From positions 1,758,501 to 1,822,500 of the forward strand of contig NZ_CP077091.1 of assembly GCF_014268595.2 (NCBI RefSeq): a stretch of DNA of 64,000 nucleotides. The letters are read 5' to 3'. The stretch comes from Pseudomonas hamedanensis (GTDB lineage Bacteria; Pseudomonadota; Gammaproteobacteria; Pseudomonadales; Pseudomonadaceae). A program made the position numbers and the translations under genes. Below the pieces are notes generated by a model that did not search any database, was not told the DNA's origin, and saw only the letters and a program-made list of their open reading frames with translations. Shown in pieces: positions 46,870 through 56,100 of this stretch. Numbering within the stretch: position 1 is the stretch's first letter; every line of letters begins with the position of its first letter.

Positions 46870-47514
46870 TCAGGCGGGATTTTTTACGCTTGGGCGTTGC
46901 TGCACTTTCGCCTGCCAGGCCAGGAGCGCGCTGCACTGATTGGGGATTGCAATACTGGCGAAACCGGCGAAGATCAGCCCGGCATACACCGTGATGTCGG
47001 CCATGGAAAATTGCTCACCGGCGATGTATGGCTGACTACGCAAGAGCTGATCGAAGTAGTGCATGCCGGCAACTGCTTTGTCGCGCTGACGGTTGCCCCA
47101 CTCGATACGACCTTCCCATTCAGGACTCTTGTAGGGCTGCAGCGCGGCACCGAGCCCCGGCGTAGCGTGGTGGAAGTAATAGCCGACCGGATCCGCCAGC
47201 TCGGACTCCGCGCGCTTTTGCATCATGTGGATAATGGCCTTTTCCTTCGGCGTCTTGCCGGTGAGAATCGGGTTGCCGTCCAGATTGTCCAAGTATTCGG
47301 TGATTGCGGTACATTCGCTGATGTTGGTGCCGTCATCCAGCTGCAGAACTGGGACGGTACCCAGCGGGTTGATCTCCAGGAATGCGGGTTGCTTGTGTTC
47401 CGCTGCGAGCAGGTCGATCTTGCTGAACTCTATTTGCGAGCCCAGCCCTTTTTCGGCGAGAACAATACGAATGCGCAGCGGGTTAGGAAAACCAGGGATA
47501 TCAAAAATCTTCAT
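46870..47514 (-). CDS. glutathione S-transferase
   Basis: A 214-residue GST: thioredoxin-fold N-terminal domain MKIFDIPGFPNPLRIRIVLA, the cis-Pro/SE region INPLGTVPVLQLDDGTNISE, and a helical C-terminal domain with YIAGEQFSMADITVYAGL (N-capping motif). First gene of the minus-strand run; its start is ~100 bases from the divergent TetR gene, with palindromic operators between. It should conjugate or reduce electrophiles with glutathione. Confidence 0.92.
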   Translation of the reverse strand: MKIFDIPGFPNPLRIRIVLAEKGLGSQIEFSKIDLLAAEHKQPAFLEINPLGTVPVLQLDDGTNISECTAITEYLDNLDGNPILTGKTPKEKAIIHMMQKRAESELADPVGYYFHHATPGLGAALQPYKSPEWEGRIEWGNRQRDKAVAGMHYFDQLLRSQPYIAGEQFSMADITVYAGLIFAGFASIAIPNQCSALLAWQAKVQQRPSVKNPA

Positions 47515-47536
47515 ACGAGCTCCACAACTATCTATC

Positions 47537-47552
47537 TACCTATCGATAGGTA
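47537..47552. promoter_or_regulatory. palindromic operator in the GST/TetR divergent promoter
   Basis: TACCTATCGATAGGTA, a perfect 16-base palindrome 23 bases upstream of the GST start. Its core CTATCGATAG recurs at 47591-47600. Most likely a binding site of the adjacent TetR-family repressor. Confidence 0.65.
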
Positions 47553-47590
47553 TAAGCTACGGCAAGAACATTTTCACTGTCAACGTCTAT

Positions 47591-47600
47591 CTATCGATAG
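47591..47600. promoter_or_regulatory. second copy of the TetR operator core
   Basis: CTATCGATAG, identical in core to the palindrome at 47537-47552 and 12 bases before the TetR start codon, overlapping its ribosome-site region; fits autorepression. Confidence 0.6.
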
Positions 47601-47612
47601 GGAGATTTATTT

Positions 47613-48176
47613 GTGACGACGGATACACGAGAAACGATCATGTCGGCTGCCCGAAAGATGGTGCAGACCCGGGGCTACAACGGCTTAAGCTTTCGTGAGC
47701 TCGCCAAGGAAGTCGGCATCAAAAGCGCGAGCATCCACTACCACTTCCCTACCAAAGGCGACTTGGGCGCGGCTTTAGCCAAACGTTACACGGAGGATGG
47801 GCTTGAATACCTTGCTGGCTTACGGGCCGATTCCGACGAGCTGAATGTGTGGATCAAGGGCTACACCGACATCTTTCGCCTGGCGCTGGTCAACGACAAT
47901 CGCATGTGCCTGTGCGGGATCATGTCTGCCGAATACGATGACTTGCCACCAGAGGTAAGGACAGAGGTCGACGGTTTCACCGAACTGAATGTGCGCTGGC
48001 TGACGGAAGTGTTGTCGGTTTGCCGGCCACAGCTGAGCCTTGAGGAACGACAGGAACAAGCGCTGGCGATCTATGCGGCTGTGGAGGGAGCTCAATTGAT
48101 CGCTCGGGGGCGGGCTGACATCAGTGTCTTTGACAGAACAATCGCGACGTATCGCTCGGCAGGCCTATTACCTTAA
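47613..48176 (+). CDS. TetR-family regulator
   Basis: A 187-residue TetR regulator starting at a GTG after AGGGAGATTTATTT. Helix-turn-helix: GYNGLSFRELAKEVGIKSAS followed by IHYHFPTKGDLG. The C-terminal ligand domain contains MCLCGIMSAEYDDLP, with cysteines that could sense electrophiles. Divergent from the GST/hydrolase/quinone reductase run with two CTATCGATAG sites between them; it most likely represses both directions until an inducer binds. Confidence 0.92.
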   Translation: MTTDTRETIMSAARKMVQTRGYNGLSFRELAKEVGIKSASIHYHFPTKGDLGAALAKRYTEDGLEYLAGLRADSDELNVWIKGYTDIFRLALVNDNRMCLCGIMSAEYDDLPPEVRTEVDGFTELNVRWLTEVLSVCRPQLSLEERQEQALAIYAAVEGAQLIARGRADISVFDRTIATYRSAGLLP

Positions 48177-48217
48177 GTTGCCGCAGTTCTCGACACGCCT
48201 TGCCTGTGGAGTCCAGA

Positions 48218-48248
48218 CCAGCAGCGATGTGTGAGCAATCGCTGCTGG
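48218..48248. terminator. hairpin between convergent TetR and oprN-like genes
   Basis: CCAGCAGCGAT at 48218-48228 pairs with ATCGCTGCTGG at 48238-48248 (11-bp stem, 9-base loop) between two convergent genes. There is no clear T run, so it may be a weak bidirectional terminator. Confidence 0.45.
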
Positions 48249-48348
48249 AATCATAATGACGAACGATCAGGCGAGGTAAACGCTGCACCTTCTCTGAATC
48301 GCTTCTGATATTGTGCCAAAGATTCCGCCAGGGGTTTCGACCGGTATA

Positions 48349-49767
48349 TCAATAAACGCTCGCGACCCTGCCGTCACCGCTGTCCCAACCACCACCCAAC
48401 GCTTTATAGATCGCGACGATGCCACGGTACTGATCGGTTTCACCCAGTGCCTGAGCATCTTCGGCGTTGAGCCGCTCGCGCTGCGCATCCAGCAGCACCA
48501 GATAATCCACGGTTCCTTCCTTGTACTGGATGGCCGCAAGGTCGGCAGCGGCGCGGCTCGATTCGCTTTGTTTGATCAACGACAACAAGCGTTGTTGGCG
48601 TTTGCCATAGTCGCTGAAGGCGTTTTCAGACTCTTCCAGCGCCAGCAGCACTTGCTGTTCGTAGGTCGCCAGCGCGCCTTCAGCATTGGCGTCGGCGCCG
48701 CGAATGCGCGCCCGCACGCTGCCCAAATCAAATGCTGCCCAGGTGATGCTCGGTCCCAGACTCCAGGCCTTGGCGGCACTGGAACCAATCTGCGAACCAC
48801 GGCCGGCGGTGAAACCAAGGAAACCGCTCAGGCTCACGCGCGGGAACAAGTCGGCGGTGGCCACACCGATATCCGCAGTGGAGGAAGCCAGCCTGCGCTC
48901 GGCCGCGAGCACATCCGGGCGCCGACGTAGCAGCTCGGCGGGATCACCAATTGTCAGCGCTTTGGCGATGGCTGGCAACTCGGCGGGGGTCAACGACACG
49001 CTCAACGTATCCGGACGCTCACCAAGCAGCGTGGCGATGCGGTTTTTCTGCCGCACCTGCTCCGCTTGAAGTTGCGGCACCGTAGCCTCGACCGCCGCCA
49101 GACGTGCATCGGCGCGCACTACGTCGAGTTCATTACCCACACCCGCATCGCGCAGACTGACCGTCACGCTGCGCGAATCCTGCTGGTTCTTCAGGTTGGC
49201 CAGGGCGATCTTTTCCCGCAGTTGTGCGCCGCGCAATTGGCCATAGGCGTCCACCAACTCGGCAATCATCGTCACGCGCAGTTGATACAAGTCTGCGGCG
49301 GCAGCATCTTCCTGAGCGTCGCTGGATTCCAGTTGGCGCTGGATGCGACCGAACAGATCGACTTCCCAGGCCATGTCGAGGCCAAGATCATAGCGTTCCT
49401 GATTGACGCGGCTTTCGGTCTGACCGGGCACTTGGCCCTTTCCTTGTTGGCTGCTGACGCGGCTGGTAACCACCGGCAAATTGTCGTTGCTGACGTCGTC
49501 CCGAATCGCTCGGGCCGCTTTCCAGCGGGCGAACGCCACCCGCAGATCGCGGTTGCCTTCCAGGGATTTGCTCACCAACTGGTTGAGCGTGGGGTCATCG
49601 AATTGCTGCCACCACACCGTTTCAAACTGCGATTGATCGTAGTGCCCGCCCTGGATCGACACGATAGTGGCCGGCGCGGTGTCAGGCGTCTTGTAGTCGG
49701 GACCGACTGTACACGCGGCGAGCGCAACGACCAGAAGGCTGGGAAAAAAAAGCTTCAAGGTGTTCAT
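48349..49767 (-). CDS. oprN: outer membrane efflux lipoprotein, OprN-like
   Basis: A 472-residue NodT/OprM-family channel: signal peptide MNTLKLFFPSLLVVALAAC with lipobox LAAC, two helical-hairpin repeats, and family motifs LLRRRPDVLAAERRLAS and ATADLFPRVSLSGFLGF. Forms the outer-membrane exit duct of the RND pump. Its start overlaps the permease stop by one base (TGATG), so it is the third gene of the mexEF-oprN-type operon. The symbol follows the operon context. Confidence 0.88.
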   Translation of the reverse strand: MNTLKLFFPSLLVVALAACTVGPDYKTPDTAPATIVSIQGGHYDQSQFETVWWQQFDDPTLNQLVSKSLEGNRDLRVAFARWKAARAIRDDVSNDNLPVVTSRVSSQQGKGQVPGQTESRVNQERYDLGLDMAWEVDLFGRIQRQLESSDAQEDAAAADLYQLRVTMIAELVDAYGQLRGAQLREKIALANLKNQQDSRSVTVSLRDAGVGNELDVVRADARLAAVEATVPQLQAEQVRQKNRIATLLGERPDTLSVSLTPAELPAIAKALTIGDPAELLRRRPDVLAAERRLASSTADIGVATADLFPRVSLSGFLGFTAGRGSQIGSSAAKAWSLGPSITWAAFDLGSVRARIRGADANAEGALATYEQQVLLALEESENAFSDYGKRQQRLLSLIKQSESSRAAADLAAIQYKEGTVDYLVLLDAQRERLNAEDAQALGETDQYRGIVAIYKALGGGWDSGDGRVASVY

Positions 49768-52700
49768 CAGTGTGCCTCCGGATGCAATGCGGTTGTTGGG
49801 TGAACCTTGGCGACCTTGCGTGCGTTTTTGCGCTCAATGGAGCGACGAATCAGCACGAAGAACATCGGCGTCAGCAGCAAGCCGAAGAAAGTTACGCCGA
49901 GCATCCCGGAGAACACCGCAACCCCCATCGCCCGGCGCATTTCGGAGCCGGCACCGGTGGACGTCACCAGCGGAATCACACCCATGATGAAGGCGAACGA
50001 GGTCATCAGGATCGGCCGCAACCGCATGCGGCAAGCCTCCAGCACCGCATCCAGCGGCGACATGCCCTGCTCCTGTTTGTCCTTGGCGAACTCGACGATC
50101 AGGATCGCGTTCTTGCAGGCCAGACCAACCAGCACGATCAGGCCGATCTGGGTAAAGATGTTGTTGTCGCCCTTGGAAATGATCACCCCGGCAATCGCCG
50201 ACAGCAGGGTCATCGGCACGATCAGGATCACCGCCAATGGCAAGCTCCAGCTTTCATACAGCGCCGCCAGCACCAGGAACGCCAACAACACGCAGAGCGG
50301 GAACACCAGCAACGCGGTGTTGCCGGACAGGATCTGTTGGTAGGTCAGGTCGGTCCATTCGTAGGTCATGCCATTCGGCAATTCTTCTTTCAGCAGTTTT
50401 TCAATCGCCGCCTGGGCCTGGCCGGAGCTGTAGCCTGGCGCAGCGCTGCCGTTGATTTCGGCGGTGACGAAACCGTTGTAGTGCGAGACGCGGTCAGGCC
50501 CCGAACTAGGGCTGATCTTGACGAAGGTGGCCAGCGGGATCATCTCGCCGCGGTCGTTGCGCACCTTCAATTGGCCGATCTGTTCCGGCTCCTGGCGGAA
50601 CTGTTGTTCGGCCTGTACGTTGACCTGGTAGGTCCGCCCGAAACGGTTGAAGTCGTTGGCATACAGCGAGCCCAGGTACACCTGCAACGTGTCGAAAATG
50701 TCGTTGATCGCCACGCCGTGGGTCTTGGCTTTTTCGCGGTCAATGGCGGCTTCGATCTGCGGCACGTTGACCGTGTAACTGGTGAACAGGTTAGCCAGCT
50801 CCGGAACGCTGCGGCTCTTGTTGATGATGTTCATGGTTTCTTTGTACAGCTCGTCGTAACCCAGGTTGCCCCGGTCCTCGATCTGCAAACGGAACCCGCC
50901 GATGGTGCCCAAGCCTTGCACTGGCGGCGGCGGAAACACCGCGATGTAGGCGTCCTGGATGCTGCCGAACTTGGCGTTCAGCGAAGCGGAAATCGCCCCA
51001 GCTGACAGGCTCGGATCCTTGCGCTCATCGAACGGCCGCAAACCGATGAAGGCGATGCCGGCATTCGGACTGTTTGTGAAGCCGTTGATCGAAAGGCCCG
51101 GGAAGGCCACGGCGCTGTCGAAGCCCGGTTCGTTCATGGCGATGGTGCTCATGCGCCGGATCACGTTTTCGGTGCGATCCAGGCTGGCGGCGTCCGGCAA
51201 TTGGGCGAAAGTCACCAGGTACTTCTTGTCCTGGGTCGGCACAAAACCGGTCGGCGTGGTGCTGAAGCCCATGTAGGTCAAGGCGATCAGACCTGCGTAT
51301 ATCAGCAACGCCACGCTGCTGCCGCGAATGATCTTGGCCACGGCAATCACATAGCCATGGCTGGCCTTATCGAAGAAGCGGTTGAAAGGTTTGAACAGCC
51401 AGCCACCAAGCAGGCGATCCAACACTTTGGAGAAACGGTCCTTCGGTGCGCCGTGTGCCTTGAGCAACACGGCGGCCAGGGCCGGTGACAAGGTCAAGGA
51501 GTTGAACGCAGAGATCACCGTAGAGATCGCAATCGTCAACGCAAACTGCTTGTAGAACTGCCCGGTCAAGCCGGAAATAAAGGCTGCGGGTACGAACACC
51601 GCACACAACACCAGCGCCGTGGCAATGATCGGACCGGTCACCTCGCCCATGGCTTTTTTGGTCGCCTCGACCGGTTCCAGCCCCGACTCGATGTTCCGTT
51701 CGACGTTCTCCACCACCACGATCGCATCGTCCACCACGATCCCGATCGCCAGCACGAGGCCGAACAGCGACAGCGCATTCAACGAGAAGCCGAACAGGTG
51801 CATCACGGCAAACGTACCGATCAGCGACACCGGCACCGCGACCAGCGGAATGATCGAGGCGCGCCAGGTTTGCAGGAACAGGATCACCACCAGTACCACG
51901 AGAATCAATGCTTCGAACAGGGTGTGAACCACTGCCTCGATCGAACTGCGTACGAAGATCGTCGGGTCATAGACAATTTCGTAGTCCATGCCTTCCGGGA
52001 AACTCTTCTTCAGTTCCGCCATCTTCGCCCGCACCTGGTTGGAGATGTCGATCGCATTCGAGCCCGGACGCTGGAAGATCGGCATCGCCACCGCTTCCTC
52101 GTTGTTGAGCAAGGCGCGCAAGGCGTATTGGTTGGAGCCCAACTCGACCCGGGCGATGTCTTTCAGACGCGTGATCTCGCCATCCGGACCGCTGCGGATA
52201 ATGACGTTCTCGAACTCTTCTTCACTGACCAAACGCCCCTGGGAGTTGATCGACATCTGGAAGCTCGTGGCATTCGGTGCCGGCGGCGAACCCAGTTGTC
52301 CTGCAGCGACCTGACGGTTCTGCTCGCGCACCGCGTTAACTACGTCGGTTGCGGTCAGATTGCGCGAAGCGGTCTTGTTCGGATCGAGCCAGATACGCAG
52401 CGAGTAATCACCGATACCGAACATCTTCACATCGCCGATACCGTCGAGGCGCGACAGCTCATCCTTGACGTTGAGGATCGCGTAGTTCGACAGGTAGAGC
52501 ATGTCGTAGCGCTTGTCCGGTGACACCAGATGCACCAGCAAGGTCAGCTCGGGAGAAGCCTTGTCGACGGTAATACCTATGCGCGTCACTTCCTCTGGCA
52601 GCTTGGGTTCGGTGCGGGTCACACGGTTCTGCACTTGGACCTGGGCGTTGTCCAGATCGGTGCCCAACGCGAATGTCACGGTCAGGGTCAGTCGGCCGTC

Positions 52701-52958
52701 AGCGGTGGATTGCGAGGACATGTACAACATGTTCTCGACGCCGGTGATCGCCTGCTCCAACGGCGCGGCCACGGTTTCACCGATGACTTTCGGGTTGGCG
52801 CCGGGGTAGTTGGCGTGGACCACCACGGTCGGTGGCACCACTTCCGGGTATTCGCTGATCGGTAACTGGAACAGCGAGATGGCTCCGGCGATCAGGATCA
52901 GCAGCGATAGCACTGCGGCGAAAATCGGCCGCGTGATAAAGAACTGGGAGAACTTCAT
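49767..52958 (-). CDS. mexF: RND multidrug efflux permease, MexF-like
   Basis: A 1063-residue inner-membrane RND transporter starting MKFSQFFITRPIFAAVLSLL, as MexF and OqxB do. Twelve membrane helices in two halves; the proton-relay Asp pair is in GIVVDDAIVVVENVER, and the second half has NAILIVEFAKDKQEQG. It exports drugs such as chloramphenicol, quinolones and trimethoprim in characterised MexEF-OprN systems (known for the family). Full length. Starts 11 bases after the adaptor gene stop. Confidence 0.93.
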   Translation of the reverse strand: MKFSQFFITRPIFAAVLSLLILIAGAISLFQLPISEYPEVVPPTVVVHANYPGANPKVIGETVAAPLEQAITGVENMLYMSSQSTADGRLTLTVTFALGTDLDNAQVQVQNRVTRTEPKLPEEVTRIGITVDKASPELTLLVHLVSPDKRYDMLYLSNYAILNVKDELSRLDGIGDVKMFGIGDYSLRIWLDPNKTASRNLTATDVVNAVREQNRQVAAGQLGSPPAPNATSFQMSINSQGRLVSEEEFENVIIRSGPDGEITRLKDIARVELGSNQYALRALLNNEEAVAMPIFQRPGSNAIDISNQVRAKMAELKKSFPEGMDYEIVYDPTIFVRSSIEAVVHTLFEALILVVLVVILFLQTWRASIIPLVAVPVSLIGTFAVMHLFGFSLNALSLFGLVLAIGIVVDDAIVVVENVERNIESGLEPVEATKKAMGEVTGPIIATALVLCAVFVPAAFISGLTGQFYKQFALTIAISTVISAFNSLTLSPALAAVLLKAHGAPKDRFSKVLDRLLGGWLFKPFNRFFDKASHGYVIAVAKIIRGSSVALLIYAGLIALTYMGFSTTPTGFVPTQDKKYLVTFAQLPDAASLDRTENVIRRMSTIAMNEPGFDSAVAFPGLSINGFTNSPNAGIAFIGLRPFDERKDPSLSAGAISASLNAKFGSIQDAYIAVFPPPPVQGLGTIGGFRLQIEDRGNLGYDELYKETMNIINKSRSVPELANLFTSYTVNVPQIEAAIDREKAKTHGVAINDIFDTLQVYLGSLYANDFNRFGRTYQVNVQAEQQFRQEPEQIGQLKVRNDRGEMIPLATFVKISPSSGPDRVSHYNGFVTAEINGSAAPGYSSGQAQAAIEKLLKEELPNGMTYEWTDLTYQQILSGNTALLVFPLCVLLAFLVLAALYESWSLPLAVILIVPMTLLSAIAGVIISKGDNNIFTQIGLIVLVGLACKNAILIVEFAKDKQEQGMSPLDAVLEACRMRLRPILMTSFAFIMGVIPLVTSTGAGSEMRRAMGVAVFSGMLGVTFFGLLLTPMFFVLIRRSIERKNARKVAKVHPTTALHPEAH

Positions 52959-52969
52959 GTCAGTGCTCC

Positions 52970-54214
52970 TTATCCGCGAGGTGCAGCGGCAGATTCAGCA
53001 TTCACCAGCGCAGGCGATTTAGCTGAAGCCGGTTGATTGGCGGCTTCGATTGCCTGACGCTGGCGAGCCAGTGTGGCGACCGTTTCCGGGCTCGCCATCG
53101 GCGCGTCCTGCGGATCGATCAAAGCACCTGGGCGGACGCGCTGCAGGCCGTTGATGACGATGCGATCTTCTTTCTGCAAGCCGCTGCGCACGATGCGCAG
53201 GCCTTCCAGTTTCGGCCCCAGATCAACGCTGCGATAAACCGCTTTGTTGTCCTGGCCGACCACTAGCACGAATTTCTTGCCGAGGTCGGTGCCGACCGCT
53301 TCGTCTTTGATCAACAGACCGGGATACGCAGCGCTACCCACCAGTTTCAAGCGCGCATACAGACCAGGGGTGTATTGACCGCCAGCGTTATCAAAAACCG
53401 CACGGCCTCGGATGGTGCCGGTTTTCGGGTTTACCTGGTTGTCGACAAAATTCATCTGCCCAAGGTGCGTGTTGCCCTCCTCGTTCGAAAGCCCCATGTA
53501 GACCGGCGTGGTCTGGCCGCGCTGGCCCTGGCGGGAAAGCAGGCTGTACTTGAGGAACATGCGTTCGTCAGCATCGAAGTATGCGTAGACCTTGTCGGTG
53601 GAGACCACGCTGGTCAGCGCGGTCGTGTCGGCGGTGACAATGTTGCCGGCGGTGATTTCCGCGCGGCTGACACGACCGGTGATCGGCGCCGTGATGCGGG
53701 TGAAGCTGAGATTTAAACGCGCCAGATCCAGCTGCGCCTGAATCGCATCGACACCGGCCCGGGCTTCCTGCGCCCTGGTCGTGCGAGTGTCGGCGAGCTC
53801 GGCAGAGATCGCGTTGCTGCTTAACAGACGCTGTCCGCGTTGCGCTTCGTTGCTAGTGCGGATCAGCGTGGCGCGTGCCTGTTGCAACTGCGCCTCGATG
53901 CGATGCACTTCATGCTCGAACGGACGTGGATCAATCTGGAACAACAAATCGCCCTTCTTAACCAGCACACCATCGGTAAAAGCAACGCGTTCGATCTGGC
54001 CCGACACCCGTGGGCGAACCTCTACGGTTTCTGGTGCTTCCAGGCGAGCAGTGACTTCATCCCACTCGGTGATGGGTTGCTCAAGCACTTTCGCGACGGT
54101 AACGTGCGGCGCCCCGGGAACCTGAGCGGCATCGGGTGTGCGTTCACACGCGGCAAGCGCTACCAGCGCCAACGCGGCAAGGGGATAACGCAAAGGTTTG
54201 AGTGACTGTTCCAT
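52970..54214 (-). CDS. mexE: RND periplasmic adaptor, MexE-like
   Basis: A 414-residue membrane-fusion protein. The start MEQSLKPLRYPLAALALVAL at 54214 gives a lipoprotein signal with LAAC near residue 22. It has the two half-motifs of the lipoyl domain (VRPRVSGQIERVAFTDG and ITAPITGRVSRAEITAG) around an alpha-helical hairpin, then beta-barrel parts. It links the permease to the outer channel. First gene of the operon; promoter and operator lie at 54308-54336. Confidence 0.92.
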   Translation of the reverse strand: MEQSLKPLRYPLAALALVALAACERTPDAAQVPGAPHVTVAKVLEQPITEWDEVTARLEAPETVEVRPRVSGQIERVAFTDGVLVKKGDLLFQIDPRPFEHEVHRIEAQLQQARATLIRTSNEAQRGQRLLSSNAISAELADTRTTRAQEARAGVDAIQAQLDLARLNLSFTRITAPITGRVSRAEITAGNIVTADTTALTSVVSTDKVYAYFDADERMFLKYSLLSRQGQRGQTTPVYMGLSNEEGNTHLGQMNFVDNQVNPKTGTIRGRAVFDNAGGQYTPGLYARLKLVGSAAYPGLLIKDEAVGTDLGKKFVLVVGQDNKAVYRSVDLGPKLEGLRIVRSGLQKEDRIVINGLQRVRPGALIDPQDAPMASPETVATLARQRQAIEAANQPASAKSPALVNAESAAAPRG

Positions 54215-54307
54215 GGGTCGTGTCCGCCAGACGGTTTGGGAATTTGCGGATTCTCGGCCTCGCACGAGGTCACGACGAATCGAAGGGAGTGAAGTTGGCT
54301 ATCACTA

Positions 54308-54336
54308 ATAATGATAGTCATCATATTTAATGACAA
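54308..54336 (-). promoter_or_regulatory. mexE promoter with embedded palindromic operator
   Basis: On the minus strand: -35 TTGTCA (54336-54331), 17-base spacer, -10 CATTAT (54313-54308). The palindrome ATGATAGTCATCAT at 54311-54324 overlaps spacer and -10. The same ATGA-N6-TCAT layout occurs at 54730 and 57505, so a shared repressor, probably the TetR at 54807, is likely. Confidence 0.55.
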
Positions 54337-54354
54337 AAAAAGGGATCAGCCCGG

Positions 54355-54633
54355 TTAAACCCTGGTGTCGGCGATCGCAGTACACACGCAATCCAACGCT
54401 GGCCCGAGCGTCTGTGCAGCACGCAATGCACGAGAGGTGGGCACCATTCGACGACCGATGCGCTCGAACAGAGGGTCGTTGAACAGCCTGCGCAAACGCA
54501 CCAGCGCTGCGCTGACCGCTGGCTGACCAAGAGATAATTTTTCAGCGGCGCGGGTGAGGTTGCGCTCCTGAATAAGAGCTTCGAACACCACCAGCAGATT
54601 CAGATCGACACAGCGCAGATCATTACGTTTCAT
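54355..54633 (-). pseudogene. mexT: truncated MexT-like LysR regulator (DNA-binding domain only)
   Basis: A 92-residue protein matching the N-terminus of MexT: MKRNDLRCVDLNLLVVFEAL, then LTRAAEKLSLGQPAVSAALV (helix-turn-helix) and RRLFNDPLFERIGRRMVPT. MexT is normally about 300 residues; here a stop follows IADTRV and the entire effector domain is missing. It lies just upstream of and co-directional with mexE, as mexT does in other pseudomonads. It cannot respond to the usual signal; it might still bind DNA, or be inert. Confidence 0.8.
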
Positions 54634-54714
54634 GGGGCCGGTCCACCGGGAAATTATTTGACTTGAGCTAAAGCCATGGGATCCGCGAGACTTCTACAGA
54701 TGCCTAGACAGCCA

Positions 54715-54743
54715 TTGCAGCAACTTTATATGACGAATATCAT
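54715..54743 (+). promoter_or_regulatory. promoter of the TetR gene with palindromic operator
   Basis: -35 TTGCAG (54715-54720), 17-base spacer, -10 TATCAT (54738-54743). ATGACGAATATCAT at 54730-54743 is an ATGA-N6-TCAT palindrome covering spacer and -10. It matches the layout of the mexE and NmrA promoters and fits autorepression. Confidence 0.55.
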
Positions 54744-54806
54744 GAAAGCCAGCCCAGCAACATCGTTATGTCCAGGCGATGCCAACCTGGCCACAGGAGC
54801 AATTTC

Positions 54807-55409
54807 ATGAAAGTGACGAAAGACCAGGCCGCCGCCAACAAAGAAGCCATCCTTACTGCAGCGTCACGGCTGTATCGGGAAAAAGGCATCGACGGAATTG
54901 GTATCGGCGAGCTCTCGCGCTCAGTTGGCCTGACCCATGGCGGGTTCTACGGACAGTTTCCGGGCGGCAAGGAACAGCTCGCGTCAGAAGCGGTCAGCCG
55001 TACATTTGAATCAAATATTCAGGATTGGCAAAATGCCAAATCTATTCCCGAGCTCGTCAAGACGTACCTGACACAAGCGCATCTGGATAACTGGACCGAG
55101 GGTTGCCCCATTCCTGCATTAGGTGCGGATGTCGCGCGTACCGGTGGCACGGTCAGCAGCTCTTTCACCAGAGGCGTCGAGCATTTGATCGATACCCTGA
55201 TGGCGTTGGTCGAAGGCGCAAATCATGAAGAAAAGTACCAAGAGTCACTACGCATCCTTTCATCGATCACCGGGGCGATGCTCATTGCCAGAGCGCTGGA
55301 TAGCCATGAACTGTCTGAGCAGTTTCTACAATCGGTCATTAATGCCTGGCCTGTCACTCCCACAAAAAAAGAGCGGGCTGCTAAGCGCCGCTCAAAGGAT
55401 GAAGACTGA
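54807..55409 (+). CDS. TetR-family regulator, likely controller of mexEF-oprN
   Basis: A 200-residue TetR regulator. Start MKVTKDQAAANKEAILTAAS at 54807 after AGGAGCAATTTC. Helix-turn-helix: GIGELSRSVGLTHGGFYGQF. The ligand domain includes NWTEGCPIPALGADVARTGG with a cysteine often seen in redox- or electrophile-sensing members. It is transcribed away from the mexT remnant and mexE, and its promoter carries the same palindrome as mexE, so it may have replaced MexT in controlling the pump (inference). Confidence 0.88.
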   Translation: MKVTKDQAAANKEAILTAASRLYREKGIDGIGIGELSRSVGLTHGGFYGQFPGGKEQLASEAVSRTFESNIQDWQNAKSIPELVKTYLTQAHLDNWTEGCPIPALGADVARTGGTVSSSFTRGVEHLIDTLMALVEGANHEEKYQESLRILSSITGAMLIARALDSHELSEQFLQSVINAWPVTPTKKERAAKRRSKDED

Positions 55410-55487
55410 CTTACTGTTAGCAAGGGCTTCGCTATTCCGAATATGTGTGGAACGCCCCCTTTCATTTCTACTCGACGATGGCAGGTC

Positions 55488-56036
55488 TTACGCTTGCTTT
55501 AATTGGGGCATGTACTTGGCAAGTTGAGCAGGATCAGTAATCGGTGGGTTAAGCCTCGTGTTGATGGCTGAACCACCTATGAACCGCTCGAAGACTTTCC
55601 AGCCGTGTTCAGTTCGACGCAAGCGATCCATCATTGGCGAGTAGAGCCAGATGGCAGGCAAATCATCGGGGCTATCGATGGCTTGGCCATCTCCCAGTAT
55701 CGCGGCCGACTCTGGCGTCGCGTAGCGCACCAGCAGATTCTGATAGCGCACCACGACGCCGTCTTCATCCGCATCGACAATGTGGTTGGTGGCGTGTCGG
55801 CTGACGCCAGGAATCAGATACGGATAGTCCTTCTTGAAGAACTGGCGAATCTCATCGTGGCCACGAATGGTGCCATGGAAGTGGTACGCGACGGCGTCCG
55901 GTAGAAAAGCATCGACCATTGCCTCCACATCCCAAGTCTCGAACCACCAATTGAGCCTGTTCACGAAGTCGATCGCACTGATTCGCTCCGCTGGATCGAC
56001 AGCGCTCTTGGACGGAACTCTTGGAAAAGCTTTCAT
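55488..56036 (-). CDS. SnoaL/NTF2-like protein
   Basis: A 182-residue NTF2-fold protein: AISAIDFVNRLNWWFETWDV, FLPDAVAYHFHGTIRGHDEI, then a sheet with HATNHIVDADEDGVVVRYQN. It resembles ring-hydroxylating dioxygenase small-subunit-like or SnoaL proteins. The cavity histidine pattern is consistent with a small-molecule enzyme but no substrate is indicated. Its upstream region carries the same TGTG-N6-CACA operator as the convergently oriented MarR gene promoter, so MarR probably represses it. Confidence 0.82.
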   Translation of the reverse strand: MKAFPRVPSKSAVDPAERISAIDFVNRLNWWFETWDVEAMVDAFLPDAVAYHFHGTIRGHDEIRQFFKKDYPYLIPGVSRHATNHIVDADEDGVVVRYQNLLVRYATPESAAILGDGQAIDSPDDLPAIWLYSPMMDRLRRTEHGWKVFERFIGGSAINTRLNPPITDPAQLAKYMPQLKQA

Positions 56037-56068
56037 GAGTACTTCCTCATTTCTGGGTAAGAATCATA

Positions 56069-56082
56069 TGTGCAATTACACA
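56069..56082. promoter_or_regulatory. MarR-type operator upstream of the SnoaL-like gene
   Basis: TGTGCAATTACACA, an imperfect palindrome 33 bases upstream of the SnoaL-like start and between it and the MarR stop; nearly the same as TGTGTAAATACACA at 56540-56553. Confidence 0.6.
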
Positions 56083-56100
56083 CCAAACACGCAAAAAAAT

